Assembly (NCBI RefSeq): GCF_013394695.1 | Contig: NZ_CP058258.1 | Span: forward strand, 20,001-84,000 | From: Streptococcus sp. oral taxon 061 | GTDB lineage: Bacteria > Bacillota > Bacilli > Lactobacillales > Streptococcaceae | DNA: 64,000 nt | Reading direction: 5' to 3' | Shown: piece by piece, positions 27,048-40,444 of the stretch | Numbering within the stretch: position 1 is the stretch's first letter | Layout of the letters: each line of letters begins with the position of its first letter | Translations under genes and position numbers: made by a program | The notes under the pieces: generated by a model | What the model was told of the DNA's origin: nothing | The model's input: only the letters and a program-made list of their open reading frames with translations | The model's database searches: none

Positions 27048-27536
27048 ATGAAACCAGTAATTTCCATCATCATGGGCTCAAAGTCCGACTGGGCAACCAT
27101 GCAAAAAGCCGCTGAAGTCCTCGACAACTTCGGTGTCGCTTACGAAAAGAAAGTTGTCTCTGCTCACCGGACACCAGACCTCATGTTCAAACATGCCGAA
27201 GAAGCACGCAGCCGTGGCATTAAGGTCATCATCGCAGGTGCGGGGGGCGCGGCTCACTTGCCAGGTATGGTAGCTGCTAAAACTACCCTTCCGGTCATTG
27301 GTGTGCCAGTCAAATCTCGTGCCCTTAGCGGGGTGGATTCTCTCTACTCTATCGTTCAGATGCCGGGAGGCGTACCTGTTGCGACAATGGCTATCGGTGA
27401 GGCTGGAGCGACTAACGCTGCCCTCTTTGCCCTCCGCCTCCTCTCAGTAGAAGACGAAACCATCGCGACTGCACTTGCTAATTTTGCTGAAGAACAAGGA
27501 AAAATTGCAGAGGAGTCTACAAATGAGCTCATCTAA
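27048..27536 (+). CDS. purE: N5-carboxyaminoimidazole ribonucleotide mutase PurE
   Basis: PurE moves the carboxyl group of N5-CAIR to give CAIR. It has 162 residues, of class I type with the partner PurK next door. Features are [23 protein letters not shown], and [14 protein letters not shown]. The start at 27048 was chosen because AAAAGGATATT precedes it and [14 protein letters not shown] is the family N-terminus. An earlier in-frame ATG lies within the structured element. The 3' end overlaps purK by 14 bases. Confidence 0.95.
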   Translation: MKPVISIIMGSKSDWATMQKAAEVLDNFGVAYEKKVVSAHRTPDLMFKHAEEARSRGIKVIIAGAGGAAHLPGMVAAKTTLPVIGVPVKSRALSGVDSLYSIVQMPGGVPVATMAIGEAGATNAALFALRLLSVEDETIATALANFAEEQGKIAEESTNELI

Positions 27537-28614
27537 AACAATCGGAATTATCGGTGGTGGTCAGCTGGGTCAGATGATGGCCATTTCTGCTATCTACATG
27601 GGGCACAAGGTTATCGCGCTGGATCCTGCGACGGATTGCCCGGCCTCTCGTGTGGCAGAAATCATCGTGGCCCCTTACAATGATGTAGACGCTCTTCGTC
27701 AGTTGGCGGACCGCTGTGATGTTCTCACTTATGAATTTGAAAATGTGGACGCCGATGGTCTTGATGCTGTTATCAATGATGGGCAACTCCCTCAAGGAAC
27801 GGACTTGCTCCGCATTTCTCAAAATCGCATTTTTGAAAAGGACTTTCTCTCAAACAAGGCCAAAGTCACCGTTGCACCTTACAAGGTTGTGACCTCAAGT
27901 CAAGACTTGGCAGATATCGACCTATCGAAAAACTATGTCCTCAAGACGGCGACCGGTGGTTACGATGGCCATGGTCAGAAGGTCGTTCGTTCGGAAGCAG
28001 ACTTGGAAGAAGCCTATGCACTAGCTGATTCAGCAGACTGTGTCTTGGAAGAATTTGTCAACTTTGACCTTGAGATTTCTGTCATCGTGTCAGGAAATGG
28101 CAAGGATGTGACGGTTTTCCCAGTTCAGGAAAATATCCACCGCAACAATATCCTGTCTAAAACCATTGTTCCAGCACGTATTTCAGCCAGTTTAGCAGAA
28201 AAAGCCAAAGCCATAGCAGTACGAATCGCTGAACAACTCAAGCTGTCTGGAACGCTTTGTGTAGAAATGTTTGCGACGGCTGATGATATCATTGTCAACG
28301 AAATTGCCCCACGTCCACATAACTCAGGACACTACTCGATTGAAGCCTGTGACTTCTCACAGTTTGATACCCATATTCTCGGTGTTCTAGGAGCACCATT
28401 GCCAGCTATCCACCTGCATGCCCCAGCAGTCATGCTCAATGTCCTCGGCCAGCACGTCGAGGCCGCTGAAAAATATGTCACAGAAAATCCAAGCGCTCAC
28501 CTCCACTTATATGGTAAACTAGAAGCAAAGCACAACCGAAAAATGGGACATGTGACTTTGTTTAGTGATATGCCGGATAAGGTTGAGGAATTTGGGAAAG
28601 GGATTGATTTTTAA
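27523..28614 (+). CDS. purK: N5-carboxyaminoimidazole ribonucleotide synthase PurK
   Basis: PurK carboxylates AIR with bicarbonate and ATP to N5-CAIR. It has 363 residues of ATP-grasp type. Features: [17 protein letters not shown] at the N-terminus, [16 protein letters not shown] in the ATP-grasp domain, and [18 protein letters not shown] near the end. Start at 27523 with SD GAGGAG, inside the end of purE. Its stop is directly followed by the GTG start of the next gene. Confidence 0.95.
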   Translation: MSSSKTIGIIGGGQLGQMMAISAIYMGHKVIALDPATDCPASRVAEIIVAPYNDVDALRQLADRCDVLTYEFENVDADGLDAVINDGQLPQGTDLLRISQNRIFEKDFLSNKAKVTVAPYKVVTSSQDLADIDLSKNYVLKTATGGYDGHGQKVVRSEADLEEAYALADSADCVLEEFVNFDLEISVIVSGNGKDVTVFPVQENIHRNNILSKTIVPARISASLAEKAKAIAVRIAEQLKLSGTLCVEMFATADDIIVNEIAPRPHNSGHYSIEACDFSQFDTHILGVLGAPLPAIHLHAPAVMLNVLGQHVEAAEKYVTENPSAHLHLYGKLEAKHNRKMGHVTLFSDMPDKVEEFGKGIDF

Positions 28615-29565
28615 GTGAAAATAGCGATTCTAGGACTTGGAGTCATCGGGACCACTTATGCCTATGCCTTTCAAAAAGCAGGTCATCAAGTGGAACACGT
28701 ACTGAGAGATAGTAAGAAAAACAATGCACCTAAGGAGTTGTCAGTTGATCTGCTAGATGGTCGTTATCATTCCAAAGGTGAGAACAAGCATGATACCTAT
28801 GAGGTTCATGTGGCAGAAGCTGATTCGGAATATGATTTTATTTTTCTCAGTGTGCGTCATGGACTTGTCAAAGAAGCTGTGGAGACCTTGCGAAAAAACA
28901 ATATCAAAGGCACCCTTGTTTTCTTCTGTAATTTCTGGGATACTCGAAAAGAGGTCCAAGAGTGGGCAGGGGATTACGACTATATTTTGGCCTTTCCGAC
29001 AGCGGGTGGTCACATGCAGGAGAACCATTTGGATGGAGTCTTGTTTGATCATTTAATGCTAGAAGGTGAGCAAAAAGCACACATTTCTAACTATGCTGAT
29101 CTGACGGCTTTACTAGTTTCTGCAGATTTGAAGTGGGAAGTGCCTCATGATATGGTCGAGTGGATTTGGATTCACATGGCGATTAACGCAGGTGTTACTT
29201 CGACAGCTGCGCGTTCGGGAAATCTGGAAAATCCAGAACAGCTGGCTTTGAACTTGATGAATAGTTCTTCGGAATTATCATTGGCCATCAAGGCCATTCG
29301 AGAGGCTTTGAAAGTCGTAGAAGCGCGTGGCGTGAATTTGAAGCTTTACAAAGCTGAACTCTTACCTTACAAAATTCCCGCTTGGATAGCCGGCAAAGCC
29401 ATGAAAGTCATGTTTGCTAAAAATGAGCTGACCCGAAAAATCATGACCTTGCACAATGATAAACAGGACATTTTTTACTGCTGTCAAAGTGTTTATCAGA
29501 CTGGTCAGGAGTTAGGTGTGAAAATGCCTATTCTGGAAGCAAATATGAAGGGAATTTCGATTTAG
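28615..29565 (+). CDS. ketopantoate reductase (PanE/ApbA) family protein
   Basis: This 316-residue NAD(P)-binding protein shows an N-terminal Rossmann motif GLGVIGTTYAYAF, FLSVRHGLVKEAVETL, and a helical C-terminal domain with HMAINAGVTSTAARSG, the usual PanE-like arrangement. It starts with GTG directly after the purK stop, with weak SD GGGAAAGGG. True PanE makes pantoate for CoA. No other pantothenate gene is near, so the substrate here is open. Pneumococcus also has a gene of this kind between purK and purB. Confidence 0.8.
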   Translation: MKIAILGLGVIGTTYAYAFQKAGHQVEHVLRDSKKNNAPKELSVDLLDGRYHSKGENKHDTYEVHVAEADSEYDFIFLSVRHGLVKEAVETLRKNNIKGTLVFFCNFWDTRKEVQEWAGDYDYILAFPTAGGHMQENHLDGVLFDHLMLEGEQKAHISNYADLTALLVSADLKWEVPHDMVEWIWIHMAINAGVTSTAARSGNLENPEQLALNLMNSSSELSLAIKAIREALKVVEARGVNLKLYKAELLPYKIPAWIAGKAMKVMFAKNELTRKIMTLHNDKQDIFYCCQSVYQTGQELGVKMPILEANMKGISI

Positions 29566-29573
29566 GAGGTCTT

Positions 29574-29801
29574 ATGATTCAACTCATTGTCAACGCATTT
29601 GTTGAAAAAGAAAAGACGGGAGCAGTCGTCGAAGTCTTGTATGCTAGTAGCGATCACGAAAAAGTGAAAGCTAAGTATGAAGAGCTGACTGCTCAATATC
29701 CTGAAAACTATTTAGCTATCTATGATGTCCCGATGGATACGGATTTGAATACACTGGATCATTATCCGTCAGTGTGGATTGGGAAAGAAGAATTTGAATA
29801 A
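29574..29801 (+). CDS. hypothetical protein, 75 aa
   Basis: No family was recognised. This small, acidic, soluble protein has alternating beta/alpha character (MIQLIVNAFV, EKVKAKYEELTAQYP, YLAIYDVPMDTDL). SD TAGGAGGT is good and spaced four bases before the ATG. It lies nine bases after the reductase gene and 54 before purB, so it belongs to the same transcript. Its reading frame and SD make it a real gene. Confidence 0.7.
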   Translation: MIQLIVNAFVEKEKTGAVVEVLYASSDHEKVKAKYEELTAQYPENYLAIYDVPMDTDLNTLDHYPSVWIGKEEFE

Positions 29802-29855
29802 AGTGATTGCCAGTTGCTAACTGATGTGAAACATCAAAAGAAAGGAAAATTAAAC

Positions 29856-31154
29856 ATGATCGAACGTTACTCTCGCCCAGAAATGGCGAACATTTGGACT
29901 GAAGAAAATAAATACCGTGCTTGGCTTGAGGTGGAAATCTTGGCGGACGAAGCATGGGCTGAGTTGGGAGAAATCCCTAAGGAAGATGTGGCTTTAATTC
30001 GCGAAAAAGCGGACTTTGACATCGACCGTATTTTGGAAATTGAGCAGGAGACGCGCCACGATGTGGTTGCCTTTACACGTGCGGTTTCTGAGACGCTTGG
30101 TGAAGAGCGTAAGTGGGTTCACTATGGTTTGACTTCTACTGACGTGGTAGATACGGCCTATGGTTACCTCTACAAACAAGCCAACGACATCATCCGTCGT
30201 GACCTTGAAAATTTCACCAACATCATCGCTGACAAGGCGAAAGAACACAAGTTCACCATCATGATGGGTCGTACCCACGGTGTGCACGCTGAACCTACAA
30301 CTTTTGGTCTAAAATTGGCGACTTGGTACAGCGAAATGAAAAGGAATATCGAGCGTTTCGAGCATGCGGCTGTTGGTTTGGAAGCTGGTAAGATTTCTGG
30401 TGCGGTTGGTAACTTTGCCAACATCCCACCATTCGTTGAAAAATACGTCTGCGACAAATTGGGTATCCGTGCTCAAGAAATCTCTACACAGGTCCTTCCT
30501 CGTGACCTTCACGCTGAGTACTTTGCAGTTCTTGCTAGCATCGCAACTTCCATCGAGCGTATGGCAACAGAGATTCGTGGACTTCAAAAATCTGAACAAC
30601 GTGAAGTGGAAGAGTTCTTTGCGAAGGGTCAAAAAGGGTCTTCAGCAATGCCTCACAAACGTAACCCTATTGGTTCTGAAAACATGACAGGTCTTGCGCG
30701 TGTCATCCGTGGTCACATGGTGACAGCTTATGAAAACGTAGCCCTTTGGCACGAACGTGATATCTCTCACTCATCAGCTGAGCGTATTATCGCACCAGAC
30801 ACAACAATCTTGATTGACTACATGCTCAACCGTTTCGGAAACATCGTTAAGAACTTGACAGTCTTCCCAGAAAACATGATCCGCAACATGAACTCTACAT
30901 TTGGTCTTATCTTCAGCCAACGTGCCATGCTTGCTTTGATTGAAAAAGGTATGACTCGTGAGCAAGCTTACGACCTTGTACAACCAAAGACTGCCCAATC
31001 ATGGGATAACCAAGTAGACTTCAAACCACTTCTTGAAGCAGATCCAGAAGTAACTTCACGTCTCACTCAAGAAGAAATCGACGAGATCTTCAACCCAACA
31101 TATTACACCAAACGGGTGGATGACATCTTCGAACGCATCGGTTTGGGTGACTAA
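29856..31154 (+). CDS. purB: adenylosuccinate lyase PurB
   Basis: PurB cleaves SAICAR to AICAR and adenylosuccinate to AMP, each with release of fumarate. It has 432 residues. Features: [14 protein letters not shown], the catalytic histidine region [26 protein letters not shown], and the superfamily signature [15 protein letters not shown]. Start at 29856 with SD AAAGGAAA. It ends the purine cluster, and with purA covers the AMP branch. Confidence 0.96.
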   Translation: MIERYSRPEMANIWTEENKYRAWLEVEILADEAWAELGEIPKEDVALIREKADFDIDRILEIEQETRHDVVAFTRAVSETLGEERKWVHYGLTSTDVVDTAYGYLYKQANDIIRRDLENFTNIIADKAKEHKFTIMMGRTHGVHAEPTTFGLKLATWYSEMKRNIERFEHAAVGLEAGKISGAVGNFANIPPFVEKYVCDKLGIRAQEISTQVLPRDLHAEYFAVLASIATSIERMATEIRGLQKSEQREVEEFFAKGQKGSSAMPHKRNPIGSENMTGLARVIRGHMVTAYENVALWHERDISHSSAERIIAPDTTILIDYMLNRFGNIVKNLTVFPENMIRNMNSTFGLIFSQRAMLALIEKGMTREQAYDLVQPKTAQSWDNQVDFKPLLEADPEVTSRLTQEEIDEIFNPTYYTKRVDDIFERIGLGD

Positions 31155-31165
31155 TTATAAAACAA

Positions 31166-31193
31166 AAAAGCGAGATTATATCTCGCTTTTTAT
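31166..31193. terminator. bidirectional terminator between purB and strH
   Basis: AAAAAGCGAGAT (31166-31177), loop TAT, ATCTCGCTTTTT (31181-31192). T runs on both strands serve the convergent purB and strH. Confidence 0.9.
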
Positions 31194-31199
31194 TTGTGC

Positions 31200-35174
<3,975 letters not shown>

Positions 35175-35182
35175 CTAATCCT

Positions 35183-35211
35183 ATTGTATGTTCTAACTAA
35201 AATAAAGTCAA
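35183..35211 (-). promoter_or_regulatory. strH promoter
   Basis: On the minus strand TTGACT (35211-35206), 17 bases and TACAAT (35188-35183). The predicted start is near 35176. Confidence 0.75.
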
Positions 35212-35364
35212 GTTTTTGAGGAAATTACTATAAAAAATAGAATAATTTATAAATTAAGATATATTTTTCTAGTTTTGACTATTTTTTAGTAAAAAGGTTA
35301 CTAATTATAGAATTACCTGAAATACTGTTCTCAAGAAAGGGAGCTAATGCTATAATGGGTATAT

Positions 35365-35396
35365 AAAAAACCTGAGGCAACAGCCTCAGGTTTTTT
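35365..35396. terminator. terminator after the GntR gene
   Basis: AAAAAACCTGAGGC, loop AACA, GCCTCAGGTTTTTT: an 8-bp GC-rich stem with A and T flanks, active on both strands. It stops the leftward gntR transcript before the strH promoter. Confidence 0.85.
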
Positions 35397-35401
35397 AAAA
35401 A

Positions 35402-36118
35402 TTAGTGATCACGGTCACAAGAGATGAATTTAATTTTGTAGAAATCAGAACGTTTATAAGTTTCGATGTATTCCAAAACTTGACCGGTTGCTTCAAGCTT
35501 AGTTGTCTTAGTTTGGAAGACAGTTGGAAATTTAGTGTCGATTCCTAAAATAGAAGCGGCATGTTCTGGAGTCGGAAATACAATTTCGTTAATTTCTTCA
35601 AAATGCTCGTCATTCATGTGAATGTGGTAGTCCAATTTGAAACGAGTATAGATAGAACTATAGTATTCAAGATTTGGATAGTTGGCATTGATGTATTGTT
35701 CAGGAATGTATGAACTATGATAGATATAAGTGATACCGTTTGTTTCACGAACACGTTCAATCTTGTAATAGAATTGATCGCCACGTAGGCCAAGTTTTTC
35801 TAAATATTTAAGATCGTTTCCGCGTTCGATAGAAAGAACAGTTACTTTATCATCTTTGGTTTCGAAGATTTCTACATCAGAAAATTCAACGAGTTTATGC
35901 TTGCGGGCACGAGCTACGAAAGTTCCTTTACCTTGTTGACGAACAATGTATCCGTCTTTAGCAAGGTCATTCAAGGCACGAACTACTGTGATTGAACTAA
36001 CATCATACATGGAAATCAATTCTGCTTCAGTGTAGAACTTATCTCCACTAGCAAATTGACCAGAAATAATCTTATTTTTTAATTCATCTTTAATGTATTG
36101 ATACTTTGGAATTGCCAT
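35402..36118 (-). CDS. GntR/HutC-family regulator
   Basis: This 238-residue repressor-type protein has an N-terminal winged helix (YQYIKDELKNKIISGQF, FYTEAELISMYDVSSITVVR with the recognition helix) and a C-terminal UTRA effector domain (about residues 80-235) that binds sugars or sugar phosphates. It is divergent from bgaC and the PTS. The shared 10-base motif TTCCCCGATT in both promoters is its likely operator. Pneumococcus has the same gene here. Effector is unknown, perhaps a product of galactosyl-hexosamine uptake. Confidence 0.9.
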   Translation of the reverse strand: MAIPKYQYIKDELKNKIISGQFASGDKFYTEAELISMYDVSSITVVRALNDLAKDGYIVRQQGKGTFVARARKHKLVEFSDVEIFETKDDKVTVLSIERGNDLKYLEKLGLRGDQFYYKIERVRETNGITYIYHSSYIPEQYINANYPNLEYYSSIYTRFKLDYHIHMNDEHFEEINEIVFPTPEHAASILGIDTKFPTVFQTKTTKLEATGQVLEYIETYKRSDFYKIKFISCDRDH

Positions 36119-36151
36119 AATTTCACCTCATTTTTTCCTTCTCCACATATG

Positions 36152-36173
36152 ATTTTAACATAAAATCGGGGAA
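36152..36173 (-). promoter_or_regulatory. gntR promoter with operator copy 1
   Basis: On the minus strand TTCCCCGATT (36173-36164) sits just upstream of the -10 TAAAAT (36157-36152). The -35 is poor (TACTAT). The same ten bases occur between -35 and -10 of bgaC, so the regulator probably also represses itself. Confidence 0.65.
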
Positions 36174-36360
36174 AATAGTAGAAAAGCACTTAAAAAAATT
36201 AAACTATCAGAATAAGAAATTAGAATACAAATAAATAATTCGTGTTTTGCTCCTTGTTTTAGTTAGTTATTCAGAATGCTGATTTTATGGGATTTGTGGA
36301 GATTTTTAGAAAAGATTCAGTAAAAAAATAGAAAAATTTTAAAGAAAATTTCAAAAACTA

Positions 36361-36389
36361 TTGACATTATTCCCCGATTGGTTTATAGT
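36361..36389 (+). promoter_or_regulatory. bgaC operon promoter with operator copy 2
   Basis: TTGACA (36361-36366), 17 bases and TATAGT (36384-36389). TTCCCCGATT (36370-36379) fills the spacer, so a bound regulator would exclude RNA polymerase. Confidence 0.8.
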
Positions 36390-36403
36390 TGATATAACAA
36401 TAA

Positions 36404-36418
36404 ATGAAAGCGCAAACT
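36404..36418 (+). promoter_or_regulatory. cre (CcpA) site at bgaC
   Basis: ATGAAAGCGCAAACT matches all 15 positions of the cre consensus WTGNAANCGNWNNCW. It lies about 8-22 bases downstream of the predicted start (near 36396), fitting catabolite repression of this glycan-use operon. Confidence 0.8.
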
Positions 36419-36440
36419 TTTCGCTTTTAGGGGAGGAAGA

Positions 36441-38228
36441 ATGGCAAGATTTGAAATTAAAGATGATTTCTATCTGGATGGGAAACCATTCAAGATTTTG
36501 TCTGGGGCCATTCACTATTTTAGAGTTCCTGCGGAAGATTGGCATCATTCATTGTACAACCTCAAAGCATTAGGCTTCAATACAGTTGAGACTTACGTCG
36601 CTTGGAACATGCATGAACCTGTTGAAGGACACTTTAATTTTGAAGCTAATCTTGATTTAGAGAGATTTCTTCAAACTGCACAAGATTTGGGCTTATATGC
36701 AATTGTACGTCCTTCTCCATTTATCTGTGCAGAGTGGGAATTCGGTGGTTTACCCGCATGGCTCTTGACCAAGGAGATGAGAATTCGGTCATCTGACCCG
36801 GCTTTCATTGACATGGTTGGTCGCTACTATAATCAGTTGCTTCCGCGTCTAGTTCCGAGATTATTGGAAAACGGTGGGAACATTCTCATGATGCAAGTAG
36901 AAAATGAGTATGGTTCCTATGGCGAGGACAAGACCTACTTGAGGGGAATTCGACGTTTGATGGAAGAACGAGCAGTTACTTGTCCGCTTTTCACATCAGA
37001 TGGACCATGGCGAGCAACTCTTAAGGCTGGAACCTTAATTGAGGATGATCTCTTTGTGACAGGGAACTTTGGTTCCAAGGCTACTTATAATTTCTCGCAG
37101 ATGCAAGAATTCTTTGATGAGCACGGCAAGAAATGGCCACTCATGTGTATGGAATTCTGGGATGGCTGGTTCAATCGATGGAAAGAACCAATCATCAAGC
37201 GTGAACCTGAGGAATTAGCAGAAGCTGTCCACGAGGTTTTAGAGCAAGGCTCTATTAACCTTTACATGTTCCACGGTGGAACGAACTTTGGTTTTATGAA
37301 TGGTTGTTCAGCTCGAGGAACCATTGATCTACCACAAGTAACATCTTATGATTATGACGCTCTTCTTGATGAATCTGGAAACCCAACTGCTAAATATTTT
37401 GCAGTGAAAGAAATGATGGCGACTTACTATCCTGAGTATCCGCAATCTGACCCGCTTTACAAAGAGAGTATGGAAGTTGAAAACATTCCACTGGTCGAGA
37501 AAGTTTCTCTTTTCGAAACCTTGGATAGCCTGACAAGTCCGATTGAAAGTCTCTACCCTAAGAAAATGGAAGAGCTGGGACAAGGTTACGGATATCTACT
37601 CTATCGTACGGAAGCAAGTTGGGATGCGGATGAAGAACGCATTCGAATCATTGACGGACGCGATAGAGCTCAACTCTTTATCGATGGTAAATGGGTGGCA
37701 ACACAGTACCAAACAGAAATCGGTGAAGATATCTTTTATCAAGGTAAAAAGAAAACGCTCTCTAGATTTGACATCCTTATTGAAAATATGGGGCGTGTCA
37801 ACTATGGACACAAATTCTTAGCAGATACACAGCGAAAAGGGATTCGCACAGGTGTTTGTAAAGATTTGCATTTCTTGCTCAACTGGGAACACTATCCACT
37901 TCCATTAGATAATCCTGAGAAGATTGATTTTTCTAAAGGATGGACAGAAGGGCAACCAGCCTTTTACGCCTTTGACTTTGAAGTTGAGACTCCAAAGGAC
38001 ACCTATTTAGATTGTTCTGAGTTTGGTAAAGGGATTGCCTTTGTCAATGGTCATCATCTAGGACGCTTCTGGAACGTTGGTCCGACCCTATCTCTTTATA
38101 TTCCACATAGTTACCTCAAAGAGGGTGCCAACCGCATCATTATCTTTGAAACTGAAGGGGAGTACAAAGAGCACATACATTTAACTAGTAAACCTACATT
38201 TAAACACATAAAGGGGGAAAACTTATGA
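36441..38228 (+). CDS. bgaC: GH35 beta-galactosidase BgaC
   Basis: In pneumococcus this enzyme releases terminal beta-1,3-linked galactose from galactosyl-hexosamine glycans. It has 595 residues. The GH35 domain has the acid/base Glu156 in QVENEYGSYG and nucleophile Glu238 in MCMEFWDGWF, and FRVPAEDWHHSLYNLKALG near the N-terminus. The C-terminal ~250 residues form galactose-binding-like jelly rolls (NGHHLGRFWNVGPT). No signal peptide or sorting motif is seen, although BgaC has been reported at the cell surface. SD GGGGAGGAAG. Its last four bases overlap the PTS IIB gene. Confidence 0.95.
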   Translation: MARFEIKDDFYLDGKPFKILSGAIHYFRVPAEDWHHSLYNLKALGFNTVETYVAWNMHEPVEGHFNFEANLDLERFLQTAQDLGLYAIVRPSPFICAEWEFGGLPAWLLTKEMRIRSSDPAFIDMVGRYYNQLLPRLVPRLLENGGNILMMQVENEYGSYGEDKTYLRGIRRLMEERAVTCPLFTSDGPWRATLKAGTLIEDDLFVTGNFGSKATYNFSQMQEFFDEHGKKWPLMCMEFWDGWFNRWKEPIIKREPEELAEAVHEVLEQGSINLYMFHGGTNFGFMNGCSARGTIDLPQVTSYDYDALLDESGNPTAKYFAVKEMMATYYPEYPQSDPLYKESMEVENIPLVEKVSLFETLDSLTSPIESLYPKKMEELGQGYGYLLYRTEASWDADEERIRIIDGRDRAQLFIDGKWVATQYQTEIGEDIFYQGKKKTLSRFDILIENMGRVNYGHKFLADTQRKGIRTGVCKDLHFLLNWEHYPLPLDNPEKIDFSKGWTEGQPAFYAFDFEVETPKDTYLDCSEFGKGIAFVNGHHLGRFWNVGPTLSLYIPHSYLKEGANRIIIFETEGEYKEHIHLTSKPTFKHIKGENL

Positions 38229-38701
38229 CAATAGTAGGATGCCGTATCGATGGACGTTTAATCCACGGTCAAGTAGCCAATCTTTGGGCTGGGAAGCTAA
38301 ATGTTTCTCGCATTATGGTTGTAGACGACGAAGTTGTTAACAACGATATTGAAAAGAGTGGTTTGAAACTTGCTACACCACCAGGTGTAAAACTTAGTAT
38401 CTTGTCGGTTGAAAAAGCGGCAGCGAATCTTCTTGCTGGTAAATATGATAGCCAACGTCTCTTTATCGTGGCTCGTAAACCAGACCGTTTTCTTGGTTTG
38501 GTAGAAGCAGGTGTTCCGCTTGAAACTCTCAATGTCGGCAATATGTCGCAAACACCAGAAACACGTGCTATCACTCGTTCTATCAACGTAGTTGATAAAG
38601 ACGTGGAAGATTTCCGCAAATTGGCGGAAAAAGGTGTTAAACTTACTGCTCAAATGGTTCCAAATGATCCAGTTTCAGACTTTTTGAGCTTATTAAAATA
38701 G
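38225..38701 (+). CDS. mannose-family PTS component IIB
   Basis: This 158-residue cytosolic phosphocarrier of the mannose/sorbose/GalNAc PTS family carries its phosphorylated residue, His14, in DGRLIHGQV. It passes phosphate from IIA to the sugar as it enters through IIC/IID. It overlaps bgaC by four bases, so it is translationally coupled to it. The context suggests uptake of galactose-hexosamine disaccharide, galactose or an amino sugar. The exact sugar cannot be read. Confidence 0.92.
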   Translation: MTIVGCRIDGRLIHGQVANLWAGKLNVSRIMVVDDEVVNNDIEKSGLKLATPPGVKLSILSVEKAAANLLAGKYDSQRLFIVARKPDRFLGLVEAGVPLETLNVGNMSQTPETRAITRSINVVDKDVEDFRKLAEKGVKLTAQMVPNDPVSDFLSLLK

Positions 38702-38727
38702 GAAAAAATTTTTAGGAGGTCATTGTT

Positions 38728-39633
38728 ATGATACAATGGTGGCAAATTTTACTTCTCACTTTGTACTCAGCTTATCAAATCTGTGATGAGTTGACGATCG
38801 TTTCTTCTGCAGGTTCGCCTGTATTCGCTGGTTTCATTACTGGTTTAGTCATGGGAGATTTGACAACTGGTTTGTTTATCGGTGGTAGCTTGCAGTTGTT
38901 CGTACTTGGGGTAGGTACCTTCGGTGGTGCTTCTCGTATCGACGCAACTTCTGGTGCGGTTCTTGCGACTGCTTTCTCAGTTTCACAAGGAATCGAAACA
39001 GACCTTGCGATCACTACAATCGCTGTACCAGTAGCAGCACTTTTGACTTACTTCGACGTACTTGGTCGTATGACTACAACATTCTTCGCTCACCGTATTG
39101 ATGCTGCGATCGAACGCTTTGACTACAAAGGAATCGAACGTAACTATCTTCTTGGTGCAGTTCCTTGGGCTCTATCTCGTGCCCTTCCAGTATTCTTCGC
39201 CCTTGCTTTCGGTGGAGAATTCGTACAAGGTGTTGTAAACCTTGTTAAAGAATACCAATGGGTTGCAGACGGTTTGACTCTTGCAGGTCGTATGCTTCCA
39301 GGTCTTGGATTCGCTATCTTGCTTCGTTACCTTCCAGTTAAACGTAACCTTCACTACCTTGCTATGGGATTCGGTTTGACAGCTATGTTGACTGTACTTT
39401 ACTCATACGTAACAGGTCTTGGTGGAGCAGTTGCTGGTATCATTGGCACTCTTCCTGCTGACGTTGCTGAAAAAATTGGCTTTGCTAACAACTTCAAAGG
39501 ATTGTCTATGATCGGTATCTCTATCGTAGGTATCTTCCTTGCGGTTGTTCACTTCAAGAACAGCCAAAAAGTTGCTGTAGCAGCACCTTCTACACCATCA
39601 GAAAGTGGGGAAATTGAAGATGACGAATTCTAA
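38728..39633 (+). CDS. mannose-family PTS component IIC
   Basis: This 301-residue membrane channel component starts IQWWQILLLTLYSAYQICDE. It has family stretches GLVMGDLTTGLFIGGSLQL and GGASRIDATSGAVLAT and about eight hydrophobic segments. SD TTAGGAGGT is strong. The 3' end overlaps the IID gene by 14 bases. Confidence 0.93.
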   Translation: MIQWWQILLLTLYSAYQICDELTIVSSAGSPVFAGFITGLVMGDLTTGLFIGGSLQLFVLGVGTFGGASRIDATSGAVLATAFSVSQGIETDLAITTIAVPVAALLTYFDVLGRMTTTFFAHRIDAAIERFDYKGIERNYLLGAVPWALSRALPVFFALAFGGEFVQGVVNLVKEYQWVADGLTLAGRMLPGLGFAILLRYLPVKRNLHYLAMGFGLTAMLTVLYSYVTGLGGAVAGIIGTLPADVAEKIGFANNFKGLSMIGISIVGIFLAVVHFKNSQKVAVAAPSTPSESGEIEDDEF

Positions 39634-40441
39634 TTACAAATTAACAAAAGAAGATTTTAATCAAATTAACAAACGTAGCTTGTTCACTTTCCAATTGGGA
39701 TGGAACTACGAACGTATGCAAGCATCAGGTTACCTTTACATGATCTTGCCACAATTGCGTAAAATGTATGGAGATGGAACTCCTGAGTTGAAAGAAATGA
39801 TGAAAGTTCATACTCAATTCTTCAACACTTCACCATTCTTCCACACAATCATCGCTGGTTTTGACCTTGCCATGGAAGAAAAAGATGGCGTTGTCTCAAA
39901 AGACGCGGTTAACGGTATCAAGACAGGTTTGATGGGACCATTCGCTCCTCTTGGAGATACAATCTTTGGTTCACTTGTACCTGCTATCATGGGATCTATC
40001 GCTGCAACAATGGCTATCGCTGGTCAACCTTGGGGTATCTTCCTTTGGATCGCAGTTGCAGTAGCGTATGACATCTTCCGTTGGAAACAGTTGGAATTTG
40101 CATACAAAGAAGGGGTTAACCTTATCAACAACATGCAAAGTACTTTGACAGCTTTGATTGAAGCTGCATCTGTACTTGGTGTATTCATGATGGGTGCTCT
40201 TGTAGCAACAATGATCAACTTTGAAATTTCATACAAATTGCCAATCGGTGAAAAGATGATTGACTTCCAAGACATCTTGAACTCAATCTTCCCACGTTTG
40301 CTTCCAGCAATCTTCACTGCATTCATCTTCTGGTTGCTTGGTAAGAAAGGCATGAACTCTACAAAAGCTATCGGTATCATTATCGTGCTTGCCTTGGCTC
40401 TTTCTGCTCTTGGTAAATTTGCACTTGGAATGGGCGCATAA
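39620..40441 (+). CDS. mannose-family PTS component IID
   Basis: This 273-residue protein is found only in mannose-family PTS. Features: LTKEDFNQINKRSLFTFQL at the N-terminus, NTSPFFHTIIAGFDLAMEE, and GLMGPFAPLGDTIFGSLVPA. The C-terminus is hydrophobic. The start at 39620 lies inside the end of the IIC gene and gives the family N-terminus MTNSNYKLTKEDF. Confidence 0.93.
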   Translation: MTNSNYKLTKEDFNQINKRSLFTFQLGWNYERMQASGYLYMILPQLRKMYGDGTPELKEMMKVHTQFFNTSPFFHTIIAGFDLAMEEKDGVVSKDAVNGIKTGLMGPFAPLGDTIFGSLVPAIMGSIAATMAIAGQPWGIFLWIAVAVAYDIFRWKQLEFAYKEGVNLINNMQSTLTALIEAASVLGVFMMGALVATMINFEISYKLPIGEKMIDFQDILNSIFPRLLPAIFTAFIFWLLGKKGMNSTKAIGIIIVLALALSALGKFALGMGA

Positions 40442-40444
40442 TTT

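Noticed and set aside
35351..35396. TATAAT followed at once by a hairpin, as a tiny RNA gene
   Set aside because: The -35 (TTCTCA) is poor and the product would be about 40 bases of terminator only. It is better read as the gntR terminator.
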